NCBI GenBank assembly: GCA_007922225.1
Contig: ML679956.1
Location: 72,036,111 to 72,100,110, forward strand
DNA: 64,000 nucleotides
Direction of reading: 5' to 3'
Source of the DNA: Emydura subglobosa
Taxonomy: Eukaryota; Chordata; Testudines; Chelidae
Positions 49,811 to 61,500 of this stretch are shown one piece after another. A program made the translations under genes and the position numbers. The notes below the pieces were generated by a model. The model made no database searches and had not been told where the DNA came from. It saw only the letters and a program-made list of their open reading frames with translations. The stretch's first letter is position 1, and every line of letters begins with the position of its first letter.

Positions 49811-50499
49811 CCACTGTTGGGCACCTATCCCTTATTACTTGAGGTATTTTTAGAAGATGACACAATTTAATACAAAAATAAGGATATAAAGAGTCAGGCC
49901 AGGCTATAATCTCCATAGAAAATACAGGAGCTAAACAGAATGGTTTGTCAAGTATTGATTTTTACTCAACTCATCCGATTGCATTCCCCATATTAAAGGA
50001 GCAAGGTCATATCTGTGATTGGAACAGTTCATTTGGATGTCAGTATTCCAGAGTAAATAATTAGATCCATATCCTAAAGTCTTGATGTTTGGGATGTTTT
50101 CCCATTTTCACAGTGGATGACGTGTGCGCCAAGGAAAAAAAAAGCATCAGATCCCAGGTTTTAAGGGGCTAGCTGCTTTTAATGTAGTGTCCATATACAT
50201 CAGATGGATAACGTAAATTCAGCATGGTCTTGACTATCAGTGTGTCATAGGAATATTACATTGCAAGGAATCATGGTTTTGGATAATCAAGAGAAATTTT
50301 GAGATTGCTAATAGGTATGTGGACCAGAGCCTCTTTGGATGTTATTTCCTCTACAGTACTTAAAGTGGTATTTCTCCATGACCGATCCATGGACGGATGC
50401 TGGTCCCTGAGATCTCCCTGACAATTTATGAAGGCAGCAAGCCGGTTCCCGGAATAAAAAAGGTTAAGAAACACAGATTTAGACCCCAACCAAGATCAA

Positions 50500-50636
50500 A
50501 TGTCCATTGAGCTAGGTGCTATGCAGGCACATTTTAAAGTCATATATAGGAAGTCTGTGGAAGCCAGGAATTGAATCCAGATCAAGTCCCACTTCAATGC
50601 CTTAACCACAAGACCATCCTCTTTCTCACAATGGGA
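50500..50636 (-). repeat. MIR-like SINE fragment
   Basis: The tail is tgagctaggtgctatgcagg. The head is ggaattgaatccagatcaag, then gccttaaccacaagaccatc. The core is poorly kept. Confidence 0.6.
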
Positions 50637-50639
50637 AGG

Positions 50640-51590
50640 CTTGGAGAATTGAAGCTATCACCACATTCCAGGGTGCATTTCAGACCAGGAAGGGGTTGTC
50701 ACCACCTGCCCTGCAACCTTGGGGAGATTTGAGGCTATACCGTATTGTAACAGAATCAAAGCATTAAAATTCCATAAATTGCCCTCTCTCTTTGCAAAGG
50801 CAGTTTCTATAAAAGGAAATTCATTTAGACCCACATGCTTTCTCTCATCAAATCTCTGACCTCAGTAAGAGAAGAAATGGCCCCTTAGATGATTACCAGT
50901 GATTTGTCTTCCCATGGATATTGCTCCAGAGGAGTAGTGCAATTCACTGACAGGCACACTTTTCTCGCCTTGATATCTTGAGACACCTGTAAACATGTCC
51001 TTCTCTTCCACTCACACAGGTTACCCTCATTTCCATCTACAGTCCAGGAGTCCTTATAAACCAGCAAGGCAGCGTATGCAGAATACGTTATTTCTATCCA
51101 CTGACTCTGGAATGCACAAACCTCCCTCAGTCAGCAAGATTCAAAATGAACAGACTCGTAAGGGTTAGAAAAATCGGCCAGCAAACGGAGCAGGGATTTG
51201 TGCACGCAAGCATAGCAAAGGGCCATGGAATCGTGAATTTACTGTCAATACAGGGTAAAGTCCCATGCATACTTTGTTTGCTACCCCACCTTCGCCAGTT
51301 ACCTAGATGCATCTGTTTGGGAACACCCAGATCAGATGACTTTAAACAAAAACTACCCAAGTTATACCGGTTGAGCCTCTTTAAGTGTTCCTTTTGTTAA
51401 TATTTACCTTTATGGGTAAAGGGAATGCAGGGAGGGGTAGAGCGAGAGACAGAGTGTTCTGGGAAGAGGACGACGATTGTGTCCTGAGAACACTTGTCAC
51501 AGCTCGATACTTCCTAATAAGGGCAGCGCAGAGCTCAGGGAACTGAAGGAATCTAGTTCAGAAGGAAGAGATTAGAAAAGCAACAGCAGC
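50640..51590. other. Intergenic: no gene seen
   Basis: Unique-looking DNA with short frames on both strands around 51127-51400 and no family features. Confidence 0.3.
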
Positions 51591-51594
51591 TACT

Positions 51595-51817
51595 TAGGCT
51601 GTGGCTCTCAGACGCCGGGCGAGAGCTCTCCGCTTCGCTTCCTAACTCCACCTCTGCGAGAGGCAGCAGCTATGTCGGTGAGAGAAGCTCTGCCACTGAC
51701 AGCGCTGTCTACCCCAGCACTTCAGTCGGTGTAACGATGCTACTCAAGGCTGGGGATTATTCGGACCCCCGCGCGACAGATATACCGAAGGAATTCTGTA
51801 GCGTAGACCAGGAGTTA
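51595..51817. mobile_element. CpG-containing MITE, copy C
   Basis: It ends gaattctgtagcgtagacca, then gg. The interior has cactgacagcgctgtctacc and ggtgtaacgatgctactcaa. Words such as gtagacagcgctg relate it to the agggcttgtctacac group. Confidence 0.5.
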
Positions 51818-51929
51818 GTGATCACTACGTGGGGGTGGAGGGGAGGAAGAAATACTAATTGTGTGTATTCGAGTAGCATCTAGAGGTACAAATGGAGATC
51901 GAGGCCCCGTTGTAAATGGCAGGTGCTAC

Positions 51930-52560
51930 AATTAAGGAAGAGAAACCAAATGCACAAATACAGAATGGGGGAAAACTGGCTTGGCAGCAGTACTATTGAG
52001 AAGGATCTGGGCGCTGTGGTGGATCACAACCACAACACAAGTCAGCAATGCGACGCTGTTGCAAAGAAATCCCCCAAAACCCAAATGCAATGTTAGGTTG
52101 CATTAACAGAGGCATAAGCATGCATGGCGGGGGAGGTGATAGCACAGCTCTACTCAGCACTGGCTAGGCCTTAGGTGGAGTACGGTGTCCATAGAAAGGA
52201 TGTAGAGAATCTGGAGAGGATCCAGAGGTGAGTGACGAAGATGATCAAAGGGAAGGAACGCAAGCCATAGGAGCAAAGGCTGAAGGGGGTATGTACGTGA
52301 TCTTACAGTGGTGCAGCTGCATCGTTCCAGCTGTGCTGCTGTAAACTCTTTAATGTACGGATGGCACCAGATTAAATCTCAGGAAAAACCTGTCTTACTG
52401 TAAGAACAGTGCCTAGAGAGGCTGTGGGAGCCCCTTCACTGGAGGTTTTCAGAAGGAGCCTGGTTGGATCTGTCTTGGATTGTTTAGACACAATAAATCC
52501 TGCATCTTGGCAGGGGGTTAGACTAGATGGCCCTGACGGTCTCTTCTAACCCTCTGATTG
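51930..52560 (+). mobile_element. CR1 LINE fragment with an internal insertion
   Basis: The segment ttgagaaggatctgggcgct, then gtggtggatcacaac, parallels the KDLGVxVDxK block of CR1. It goes on with ggcattagtc-like decay, then ggtttagactagatggccct equivalent (52516-52536) and the terminal cttctaaccctctgattgta. Near 52290-52360 a piece with gtggtgcagctgcatcgttc replaces CR1 sequence. A MIR tail fragment precedes it at 51855-51930. Confidence 0.68.
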
Positions 52561-52561
52561 T

Positions 52562-52742
52562 ACCAGCTGCTTTACAAACAGTGAGAGGGTCCGTGCCCTG
52601 TAGTTTACAGCTTGAACAAAGAGAACAGACAAAGGCAGAGGGTTGGAGGAACTTGCCCAGGATCACACTCCAGAGCAGTAGCAGAGTGGGGGAATGGGAT
52701 CTCGATCTCCTGCCGCCCACTCCAGCGCTCCATATACTTCTA
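52562..52742 (-). repeat. MIR-like CORE-SINE
   Basis: The tail is ccgtgccctgtagtttacag. The core is ggaacttgcccaggatcaca. The head is gatctcgatctcctgccgcc. It directly abuts the CR1 terminus. Confidence 0.65.
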
Positions 52743-52744
52743 TG

Positions 52745-54120
52745 AAAAATGTTGCCAAGAGCCATTTGTCTTATGAGCGAAGGGCGTGAAGCCCCAGGCT
52801 CCAGAAGTCAGCGTAGGTCAGTTTCAGGGTATGCCCTTTTTAGAAAGATGAGAGGAAGCCAACAAAAGTAACCTAATACTTGAGCACAATGTGTCCCCAC
52901 CCAGTGATGAGCAAATTCCCTTGAAAAAAAAAATTTGCTCCTCCTCTTTGCCCCCCTTTTTCTCCTCCATTCTTCTCCCCACGCTACTGCGACTGACCTT
53001 TCACCCTGGGCTGCATGGAGCACAGGCCCTGGGTGCTAGCTGCCTCTGTTCAGCTGAGATGGCTACACAGGAAAGGGGGTGGAGATGCCTGCATAGAAGT
53101 CTCCCGGCTGGGGTCTGCGGAGCCGCCAGGAGTGCACAACAATGCTACAGCTACCTGCCAGTGCTGTCCCCACACTTACACATGCACCAGCTCCTTCTTT
53201 GCTTCCTCTCCAGGAAATAACCTTTCCTCTGGGGCAGGGAATTTCTCTAGGCGTTTGTACCTAGCCCTGAGGCACTGCTGTAATACAAATGATCTAGTGG
53301 CTCCTATGCGGAGCAGAGCTGCTAGTTGTTCTCCTGGTAGACAGAGGGAGCAGAGCCTAGCAATCCCAACTTCTTCTTGGCCCAGTTTTGATTACCTGGG
53401 GTGGATGAGGTGTAGACTGAGTGAGCTGGAATCATGGTCACGCCTTTCATGTCCCAGCTGAAAGCCTCTACCTTGCTAATTGGACCTGGCGATTTTTTCA
53501 CCTGAAAGGAAAGCGATCCGGTAAATGTGGCCTGAAATGTGCTCCTGCAGATGGTGAGCTTTTGGCCATGGTTTTTTCCTATGTTGCTAGTACTCACAGT
53601 GGAAAGTTTAACCACCATTGATGTGCAAAGAACTGAAGAAAAGGGGAGAACTGAAGGAAAGGCACTGGGATCTCTAACATGTTGTGCATTTTGTAGACTG
53701 ACGTTGCACTTTTGCTAAGATTTATCATTTATCCTTAGCTCTTTCAACATATTTCAGCCATGTCCAAAATGATTTACACGTTCCTTGCTTAGAAAGGTTA
53801 GGCACAGAACTTTCGGAGGGAAAAAAGTGCTCATGATAGAATGCGACTTAAAATACATTAAAAAACTAAAATCTTTTAAACAGATATTGATTCCTATTTC
53901 CAAGTGCTGGTGTGACGATTCTTCATGTCTCCTGAAAGACTTGATATTTGTAAAGAGGTGGGAATAGTTGTCTGGTGAGGTCAAATTTTTGCAGGGGGAA
54001 ATGCAGAATTCATGATTTAATGACTTACCTGGTAAGCGAAAGAAGAATGGTCTCAGGTATTGAGCCAAATCCTCTGCTGGCAGACTGATTTACACTAGCT
54101 GGTGCCCTGAGTGGTTTTAA
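52745..54120. other. Intergenic: no gene seen
   Basis: A frame at 53015-53461 has no domain and overlaps others. Old-repeat wording (gatttacactagctggtgcc) appears at the right end. Confidence 0.3.
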
Positions 54121-54134
54121 GATGGAGTGACACT

Positions 54135-54160
54135 GTGTGTGTGTGTATATATATATATTA
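54135..54160. repeat. (GT)n(AT)n microsatellite
   Basis: The run gtgtgtgtgtatatatatat is a compound dinucleotide tract. A second short (GT)n, tgtgtgtgtgtgt, lies at 54285-54297. Confidence 0.85.
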
Positions 54161-54199
54161 AAACAGCGCTTCAATTCACCTATAAAGGGAAAACAGCTG

Positions 54200-54213
54200 C
54201 ACCATCTAGTGGG
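54200..54213 (-). promoter_or_regulatory. Candidate CTCF motif, minus orientation
   Basis: The segment caccatctagtggg reads on the minus strand cccactagatggtg, matching CCASYAGRKGGCR at 12 of 13 positions. It faces the plus motif at 14802. Confidence 0.35.
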
Positions 54214-54599
54214 CTAACAACCACCTTGCATGAATAAGCAGCTTAAGTCTCCGATGATTTTAAAAAAGTGGTTGTCCTGAACTCGTGTGTGTGTGTGTAC
54301 GCATGGACGTATATACGCACACCCTCCCATGGCAGTGACGGCCTTTTTATAAATTGCAGTCATGTGCTAAATTACTATCACGCACTTTCGACCGTTTCAC
54401 CTACTCTCCGCCTCCCAATCCATCTTTCCAGGACTTACTCTAACATCCATAGGAAGCTTCAAACCTACTAAAAAACAAACAAACCTGCCTTTCTCCCCCG
54501 TAAAATTTAATTCCTCAAGCTCCCATTAAAAACCCCACACTTCTCTGAGCCCCAGGTTAGGCAAATAATAGATTTTCAATATCTAAAAATTGGTTCTAT

Positions 54600-54862
54600 C
54601 GTATTAGCACCTATTATTTGTATTATTTGTATTACTGTAGTGCCTATGCGGCCCAGTCATGGTCCAGGACCCCAGCGAGCTAGGCACTCAAGAAGCTTAC
54701 AATCTAAAGTAGCACCTAGAGGTCCCAGCTAAGGTCAGAGCCCCATTATGGTCGGTGCTGTATGTAGACACACAGTGAGAGAGAGTCCCCTTTCCTGAAG
54801 AACTTACAGTCTAAGACAGACAAAAGGCTGGAGGGAAAACTGAGGCACAGAGACAATTGAGT
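54600..54862 (-). repeat. MIR-like SINE tails, two overlapping copies
   Basis: Two tail units follow each other: gagctaggcactcaagaagc, then ttacaatctaaag, and ccccattatggtcggtgctg, then gaacttacagtctaagacag. A core start, aaaactgaggcacagagaca, closes the stretch. No head is present. Confidence 0.6.
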
Positions 54863-54864
54863 TG

Positions 54865-57065
54865 CTATCTTGTGGATTTGCTGGGCTAGAAACAAGCTTT
54901 CAACTCACAGCAAAAATGATTTCACTCTCTCCCCTTCTGTGAAGAGACACAGCATTTTCTCCACTAGACATGAATGGACTTGAAACATCCGACTACAGAT
55001 CTTGACATTTTTAAGCCTAGAAAAAGCTATTTTTGGTCATTTTTAAATGTTCTTGTGGCTCTCTGAGCCCGACACAGTCGTAGAGACTAACTAGGGCATC
55101 TGGTTTTTTGGGTGGATACAAAAGATAGTTTTAAAAGAATTCAGACTCTAAAACATTCCTAAAACGGTTTCCCTGTGACAAACAAAGCACATACAGAATA
55201 GGTGATACTGCAGTGACATCAAGGTTTCATCAGCACTCATTTGGGGTGACCTGCCTTTCTTGTGAACTTGATCATCCCAACCTCATGCTGATAAAACCCT
55301 TTCAACACCACAAATACATGATTACTCTCACATACATACACATGCTAATTTGTTTTTATGTCTTACCAAGTCAATCTTCCCAAGATCGGAGAGTTGGGAG
55401 CTAGGTGATCCTGGGAGTTTGTGCCTTTCGTCTCTGGAGAAGATCTTGGTGCTGACTGGGTCACACCTTAGCTCATTGTCGAGACACGTCTACATCACAA
55501 GAACATACATTGTGGTAGCAACTAGTAACTCCAAATCAAGGATCAAAGCTCATTTGTGCTAGAGGCTGTAGAGAGAAGTTGCACTGTGCACCAATATGTA
55601 ATTGATACAATCTACAGTCGACTCACTGGACTGCTACAGGAAGAATAGTGCAAGACAGGAAGCAAGATGCACTGAATTGTATGGGAAAGCAAGAACAGTA
55701 TCTGCTTGCACAATGGCTATTTTAAGCCAGTGTCATCTTAACAAGGAAAGAGCCAATCCCTTTCTCCATGGTCATCATTCACCCACACCCATAGGCCACA
55801 GGCGGCTTTGGAAGCAGAAGGAATTGTTTTAATCCCCTCAGTAACACCGTATTGGCTGTCCCACATCTTGATGGATGAAAGGAGATGCGACAGTCAGTCC
55901 ATCGGTGCTTAGCAATGGTATGGGCAAAGAACCCAATGAGCGAGTGGCAAACCTTCCCACAGTGACTACCGGCCCACTCGCTGGATGGAGATTGGAGCAC
56001 ATTCTGCTTCCTGTGGGTCTCATCCCTCGGCTCTCTGATGGCCTATAACAGTCTTACAGCAAAAAGGTGGAGGTTGAACTTGGCTGTAGAGGTGCCAAAA
56101 GGGAGAGAGTGTCCCTTGGTGCCTTAAGCTGCCTAATTTACCTGAGCTAGCAGTCAGGACTAGAAAGGTGCACCAAAATGAACATAAAACAATAAAGAAG
56201 AATGAGAAATTCTGGTCCTCAATGGAGTTCTGCACTTCTGCTCCCAAGGATCTTTGCAGACAGAGAGGTCATGGGGTGGGTATTACCAGGAGTTGTGCTC
56301 ATGCTCATTAACAGAGAACGGTCCTATTCTTGGCTTCCACTTGTCACAAGCACAGTGGAAACTCTGTGGATTATCAAGTGTGAACAGGATAAAGAGAGTA
56401 TATTACCTGCATTCAATACACACCCATCACTTTATGAACATCCTGAGCTGAGGCATAAATTGATGGACAAATTACAGCAAATTGCACTTTAAACAAGTTG
56501 AGTTTGAATCACAGATTTCACAAATAAAGCAAACCTTTGTGAAATAAATAACTCTTAAACGAGCAGTCAGGGATTCCCCAGTGTAAAGCATTTACTCCAG
56601 TGCTGGGAATTCTTGGCTGTTGTACAATCTTCTTTGGACAGATGAAATAATCAAGCCTAATTATCCAGAAGAACAGTGGTTCGACACGTAGATGGCGGAA
56701 ATGCTTCTGGCACAATGGTGAATCATCCATCAGTCTTCAAGTAGGGACAGCTTCATGTTATTTGGAGCCTGTGCACTCTATATACATATCCATGTCTCTT
56801 TGTCCAGCATTTGTGTAAATTAAATCCTGATCAAATTTATGTACACCACTAAAATCAGAGTGATGGCAAAGACAGTGGAGGACAGAGCAACGCAGATTAG
56901 AGCAGTGGATGATACAAGCAGGACAGGCTGAAACACTGTGTCTGTGAGGGATGTGACCAAGCAAACATAGCCATCACCATAAAGCAAATTCAGCATGTTA
57001 TCTTAGAACTGCCCAAATCTTACCTTTCCAATGTAACTAAATGCTGCAGATGTGCAGGAAAGGTA
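54865..57065. other. Intergenic: no gene seen
   Basis: The stretch is AT-richer than the middle of the window. Short frames at 55602-55832 and 56202-56492 lack domains, splice signals and neighbours in the same frame. Confidence 0.35.
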
Positions 57066-57069
57066 TGTG

Positions 57070-57205
57070 ATCTGGAACATAGGAACTGCCACACAGATCA
57101 GACCAGTGCTCATTCTACCTAGTCCTCCATCCAGTCACTACCAGGGGATGGTACAGACTCTTCACAGGAAGGTGTGAGAAACTCTACAGTAGGTAGTTCT
57201 AGGAC
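57070..57205 (-). mobile_element. CR1-type LINE 3' UTR fragment, inverted
   Basis: The segment gaacataggaactgccacac, then agatcagaccagtgctcatt, ctacctagtcctccatccag and gatggtacagactcttcaca, is a diverged relative of 47160-47525. Confidence 0.55.
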
Positions 57206-57274
57206 TACCTGCCTGCCAAAGTTTCTTTTCAATTCCCATTAGAGGTTGTCGCAAGCCCTGAATGCAGGAGTGTT

Positions 57275-57545
57275 TATATTAGTGCTGGTTGGAAAAATTC
57301 TGACAAAAATTTGGGGGTCAATTTGCAGATTTGTTGAAATCATAATGTGTTGCAGAGACTGCTCAATTTTGATGAAGTTCCAGTGGAACCCAGGCAAGGT
57401 TTTGACAGACCTCTGCCTGCCTGGTGGCGCTCCATGCACTTTTGGGGAGAATTTTAAAAATGTTTGGCGTTTGTTCTGAATCAGAATGAAATATTGAACT
57501 TCTCCATGAAATGGAATTCCCTTTCTCTGCAAAGCTCTAGTTTAC
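57275..57545. mobile_element. gctggt-type AT-rich MITE
   Basis: The left end, agtgctggttggaaaaattc, opposes the right end, tctctgcaaagctctagttt, as loose inverted ends (AGxGCTGG versus CTCTAGxx). The interior includes ggaacccaggcaaggttttg and tctccatgaaatggaattcc. Confidence 0.55.
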
Positions 57546-57879
57546 CTTCCTTCCAAAACTCTTTGTTCTTTTCATATTTACTGTAACAACTTTGGATGTT
57601 CTTGTTACCTGAATCAATATCTAATCCAATTCTGAATCTTGCTAAGTTCTGTGCTCAATGATTGGAAGAGGAGCTGATCTCTGACTTAAGAATCAGTCCT
57701 AAGAAATGTGTGAGAAACATTTAAAACCCTGAGCAAAACAATGTTAACATCTGGACCCTTATTCTGCACGTGAGCCAAAGCTCTTGATCTTAAACACAGG
57801 TCATTTTGTTCACAGTAAAGTGAAAAAGTCGGAGGAAAAAATAAAATCAACTTATAAAATTTAAACTTACCACACAGAG

Positions 57880-58080
57880 ACAGGGATGTTGAATGGCTAC
57901 AGAAAGAAACCAGGAGTCAGGAAAACAGGATTCTATTCCTAATTGCAGTTGCTTGCTGTATGACCATGGGTAAATTAATCAATCTGTGTATGCCTACAAT
58001 TTTAAAATGTTAATAATATGTACCCTATTTGTACACAACATTTTCCTTGGAGGAAAGGTTCTATAGAAAGTTATTATTTC
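57880..58080 (+). repeat. MIR-like CORE-SINE
   Basis: The segment ggaaaacaggattctattcc (B-box region), then gctgtatgaccatgggtaaa (core), and tatgtaccctatttgtacac, then gttctatagaaagttattat (tail). It lies just past the proposed CTDSPL transcript end. Confidence 0.66.
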
Positions 58081-58545
58081 TAATGAATCGCAGAGTAGAT
58101 CGTTCAACCAGATACAATACATAATTTAATCAGACTTTTCTTAAGATATGGCAATGATTGTAAAAACCATTATTCAGGCAGCCGAACTGAGAATCCTCCA
58201 AAAGTCAGTCAGCTTTAAGACCTGCACAAGTTATAGTATGATCTCATCCAAGAGATCTAAATAGCAGGAACATCTGCTGGAGTCACCAGCAATTTATTTA
58301 ACAGAGTTGATCAGCAGTTCATCAGCTCTTGTCTGCACAAGCAGGTGCCAGGGTATTCAATAAGAACTACTATCCATGCTTTTATTTAAAAAAAAGGGTG
58401 GTGGTGAATGATTCAACCAATCTATAGAGGAACCACACACAGAGGGAGTAAAGAACCTGGTAGAAGAGGAAAATGATCAAAATTGAAGGGGAAAGTGGCA
58501 AAAAGGAAAGGACAGGATATTTCTCAGAGAAGTATTACATGAACA

Positions 58546-61500
58546 AGTGTCTAAATTGTTAAAAACTTTTATTTGTGACAGTAAAGAAACCATTCAATAC
58601 CTGATTGACAACACTTCTCTCTCCTCAAAACACTCACACTATATATGTAGTGTTTCTCAAGTATTGCTGGATTGTTCATTGCATTAAAGTGTAAACAACT
58701 CCATTATTAGACAAACAAGCAATATGTCCATTGCTTACTCCTCTGTTAACTTCCCAGAAGAGTTTTAACAAAAAGCCAGACAGCTGGATTTTTACAATAA
58801 AATATGAACAGAAACTAACAGCTCATTTTGCATAGTTAGCCTATAGAATTTCAAGCAATTCCCCAACCCAAGTCTTACCTGCCCTCCTCACCACACAAAG
58901 GCATACATGACAGCACCTTTGAAATCAGAGGCACAAACATTTTTTTCTTTTACAATAGGGCTGTGCGGTTGTGTGTTTTATTAGTAAAAAAAATTCTGTA
59001 AAACATAGGATTATGTGTGTTTGTAAATTATATCGCTACAGACTTTTTACATTGAAATTTCAAAGCTGCAACCCCAGTACAAGCCAGTATAATTTAGATA
59101 TTTTATTGTCCCCCAACCACTCTAATTAAAATCATGCCGTGATAAAGTGATTGAACACATTGATAACCAAGCTCTTCAGGTGACGGGTTTCTTCCATGTA
59201 TAATGTCACTGTTTTTTAAAAAAGAAATTAAAGGGAAAAACAAGAGACAGTTATTTTTTTTTCTCCAAAGCTACCTAAATGAACATAGTAGTATTGGTAC
59301 ATTTGCTAAAATCTTCCATTCAAAACTTCCTGGTGTTTAACAAATATTCTGCGCACAGCCCTAGTTTACAGATTGCAATTTAATCTTAACATTTTAGTTG
59401 AATTTCAAGAATTTATGGCACTCTGCCTTACATTTTAAATTTAAAAAATATATATATCCCCATGTAGGCAAACTAACCAACCTCTTTTGAACCCCCAACA
59501 TAGAAAGGACAACGGAACTTCGGGTTAGGCAGCATTTCTTTAGTTGAACTGAATGATCCACTGGGAAAGACTTTTTAATAGTGTTATGATAATATCTGGG
59601 AATTATATTTGAAAGACAAGGCTTATAACAGTCGGTGACCCATGTGCAACATGCACTATTGCACTTGTAAATATGGAAGAGCTTTGGGGATTAATTTGAT
59701 TTTCTGTTTTGATTTTCAAAATCTGATTTAATTAAAATAACACAAAAATAACCATATTGCAATTTTTTTTACAAATATTCGGCTCGTTTTCCTGGCATTA
59801 TTCTTAGAACTATATTGCTTTGTTAAAATCTTGGTGCATCAAATATAGAGTTATATATAAATCAAAAAAGTTTATAAAAATCTGGATTTTTTAAGTGTGG
59901 CAAAATAAAGTGCAAAAAATGTATATATGATAGTTGCTCATGTGCTGTAAAATTCCAAACACTTAAGAAACCCAAAACTTGATTTTAAACAATCATCCCA
60001 TTTGATGTCAGAAGGAATCGGGTATCCAAAAATAGTCTCATATTCTAGAGTGAAGCTTACCATGATTAGAACTCTAAAACAAAAATCACATATAAAATGC
60101 ACTTAAAATATTAGCATGGATCAGAAATGTTACTACGATATATACCCCTGATTTTGTCATTTTTGAGTGCTGCGTGTTATTTTGTATGCTTCATTAGTTG
60201 AAATTATAAAGCCAATTTATTCTGGAACTTTATGAATTATAATGGCCCAAAGAGTATCAAAACTATACAAAAACAACACAAAGACAGTGATTGTATAGTA
60301 TTAGTCATTAAAATGGTTTTAGATGCAGGAACAGAAGTTCAGTTGTCCATTAAATGTTGATTTCGAAACAATACAAGTCACTTTAATATCAACATTCATT
60401 CACAGACATTTAAGGCAACTGGTTCATGAAATCACTGCTTTTATAAATGCGAATAGCTAATGACATGGTTTGCCTTATGTACAACAGATCACAACTGTTT
60501 AAATGGTAATGTCTCATGAAGGGGTTATTCACTGTCTAATTGGTAAGACTGTTTGGTCTAATACTCGTGAGAAAATCTTTGAATTTTTTTTTCAGCCATT
60601 CTCATCATACCTGCACAATAATCTACAACCTGAATACTTCCCTGCAGACTGTATCTGAGGCACAGAGGTCACAAATACAGTTAAAATACTGCTCAGAGAA
60701 CAACTTTTTGGCAGTTTATGGTTTCATTACTCTGTATTAAAAAACAAAATTAAAGATCTTAGACTGAACATAAACTCAATGGACTAACCAGAATCCACAC
60801 GTCCTTTTAATCCATCTAGATTTTTTTTTAAAAATGGTCAGAACTTAGTTCTGGCACAGAATCATACAGTACTATGGCAATGAAAACTGATGAGAGAACA
60901 AAAAAAGTGATGCTGTACAGACTCAAATGTCATGATACTGCTCAGAACACGCTCACTGAGAAACACTGCAAGCACAGTGTGAAGCTGCACTACAAGGAGA
61001 TAAGTCCTCTCTCAGTCTTATACTGCACCTGTGATAATCTATTCCATGCCAGTGTAGGCTGGCCCACCCTTTTATGAATGAATTTATTAAGCTTCTTAGT
61101 AAATGTTTAAGCCAAAACTATACAGGTCAGCTTCTTGTAATTCCTGTTGGTCACACCTGTAAAAAGGCAATTTATATCTACCTTGTGGCATTTGACAGTA
61201 GGGTAATTAAAGCACCAAATATTTAGTTTCACTTTGTTTGCCAAATATGGCTAATTTGTATGACTAGACTTCTACTGGTGCAAAAATGGTTAAAAGGTGA
61301 CCCTGGAAAGAGAGGTGGGGGGCAGGGGGGAAGGGCTGTGCCTTTTTTCTTCAAAACCCTGAAAGGGTTAAAAAAGATACACATGTTTTTAACATCAGAA
61401 ATTCAGTCTTGTCTACCCGGGATGAATGAAGAACTAGTGTAATTATGACATCACAAATAAATGAAAGCCAAGTCAACTGAGAAGACAGGATTTTTAGTCA

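Noticed and set aside
53785..54068. Possible exon on either strand
   Set aside because: No acceptor or donor in phase and no family match.
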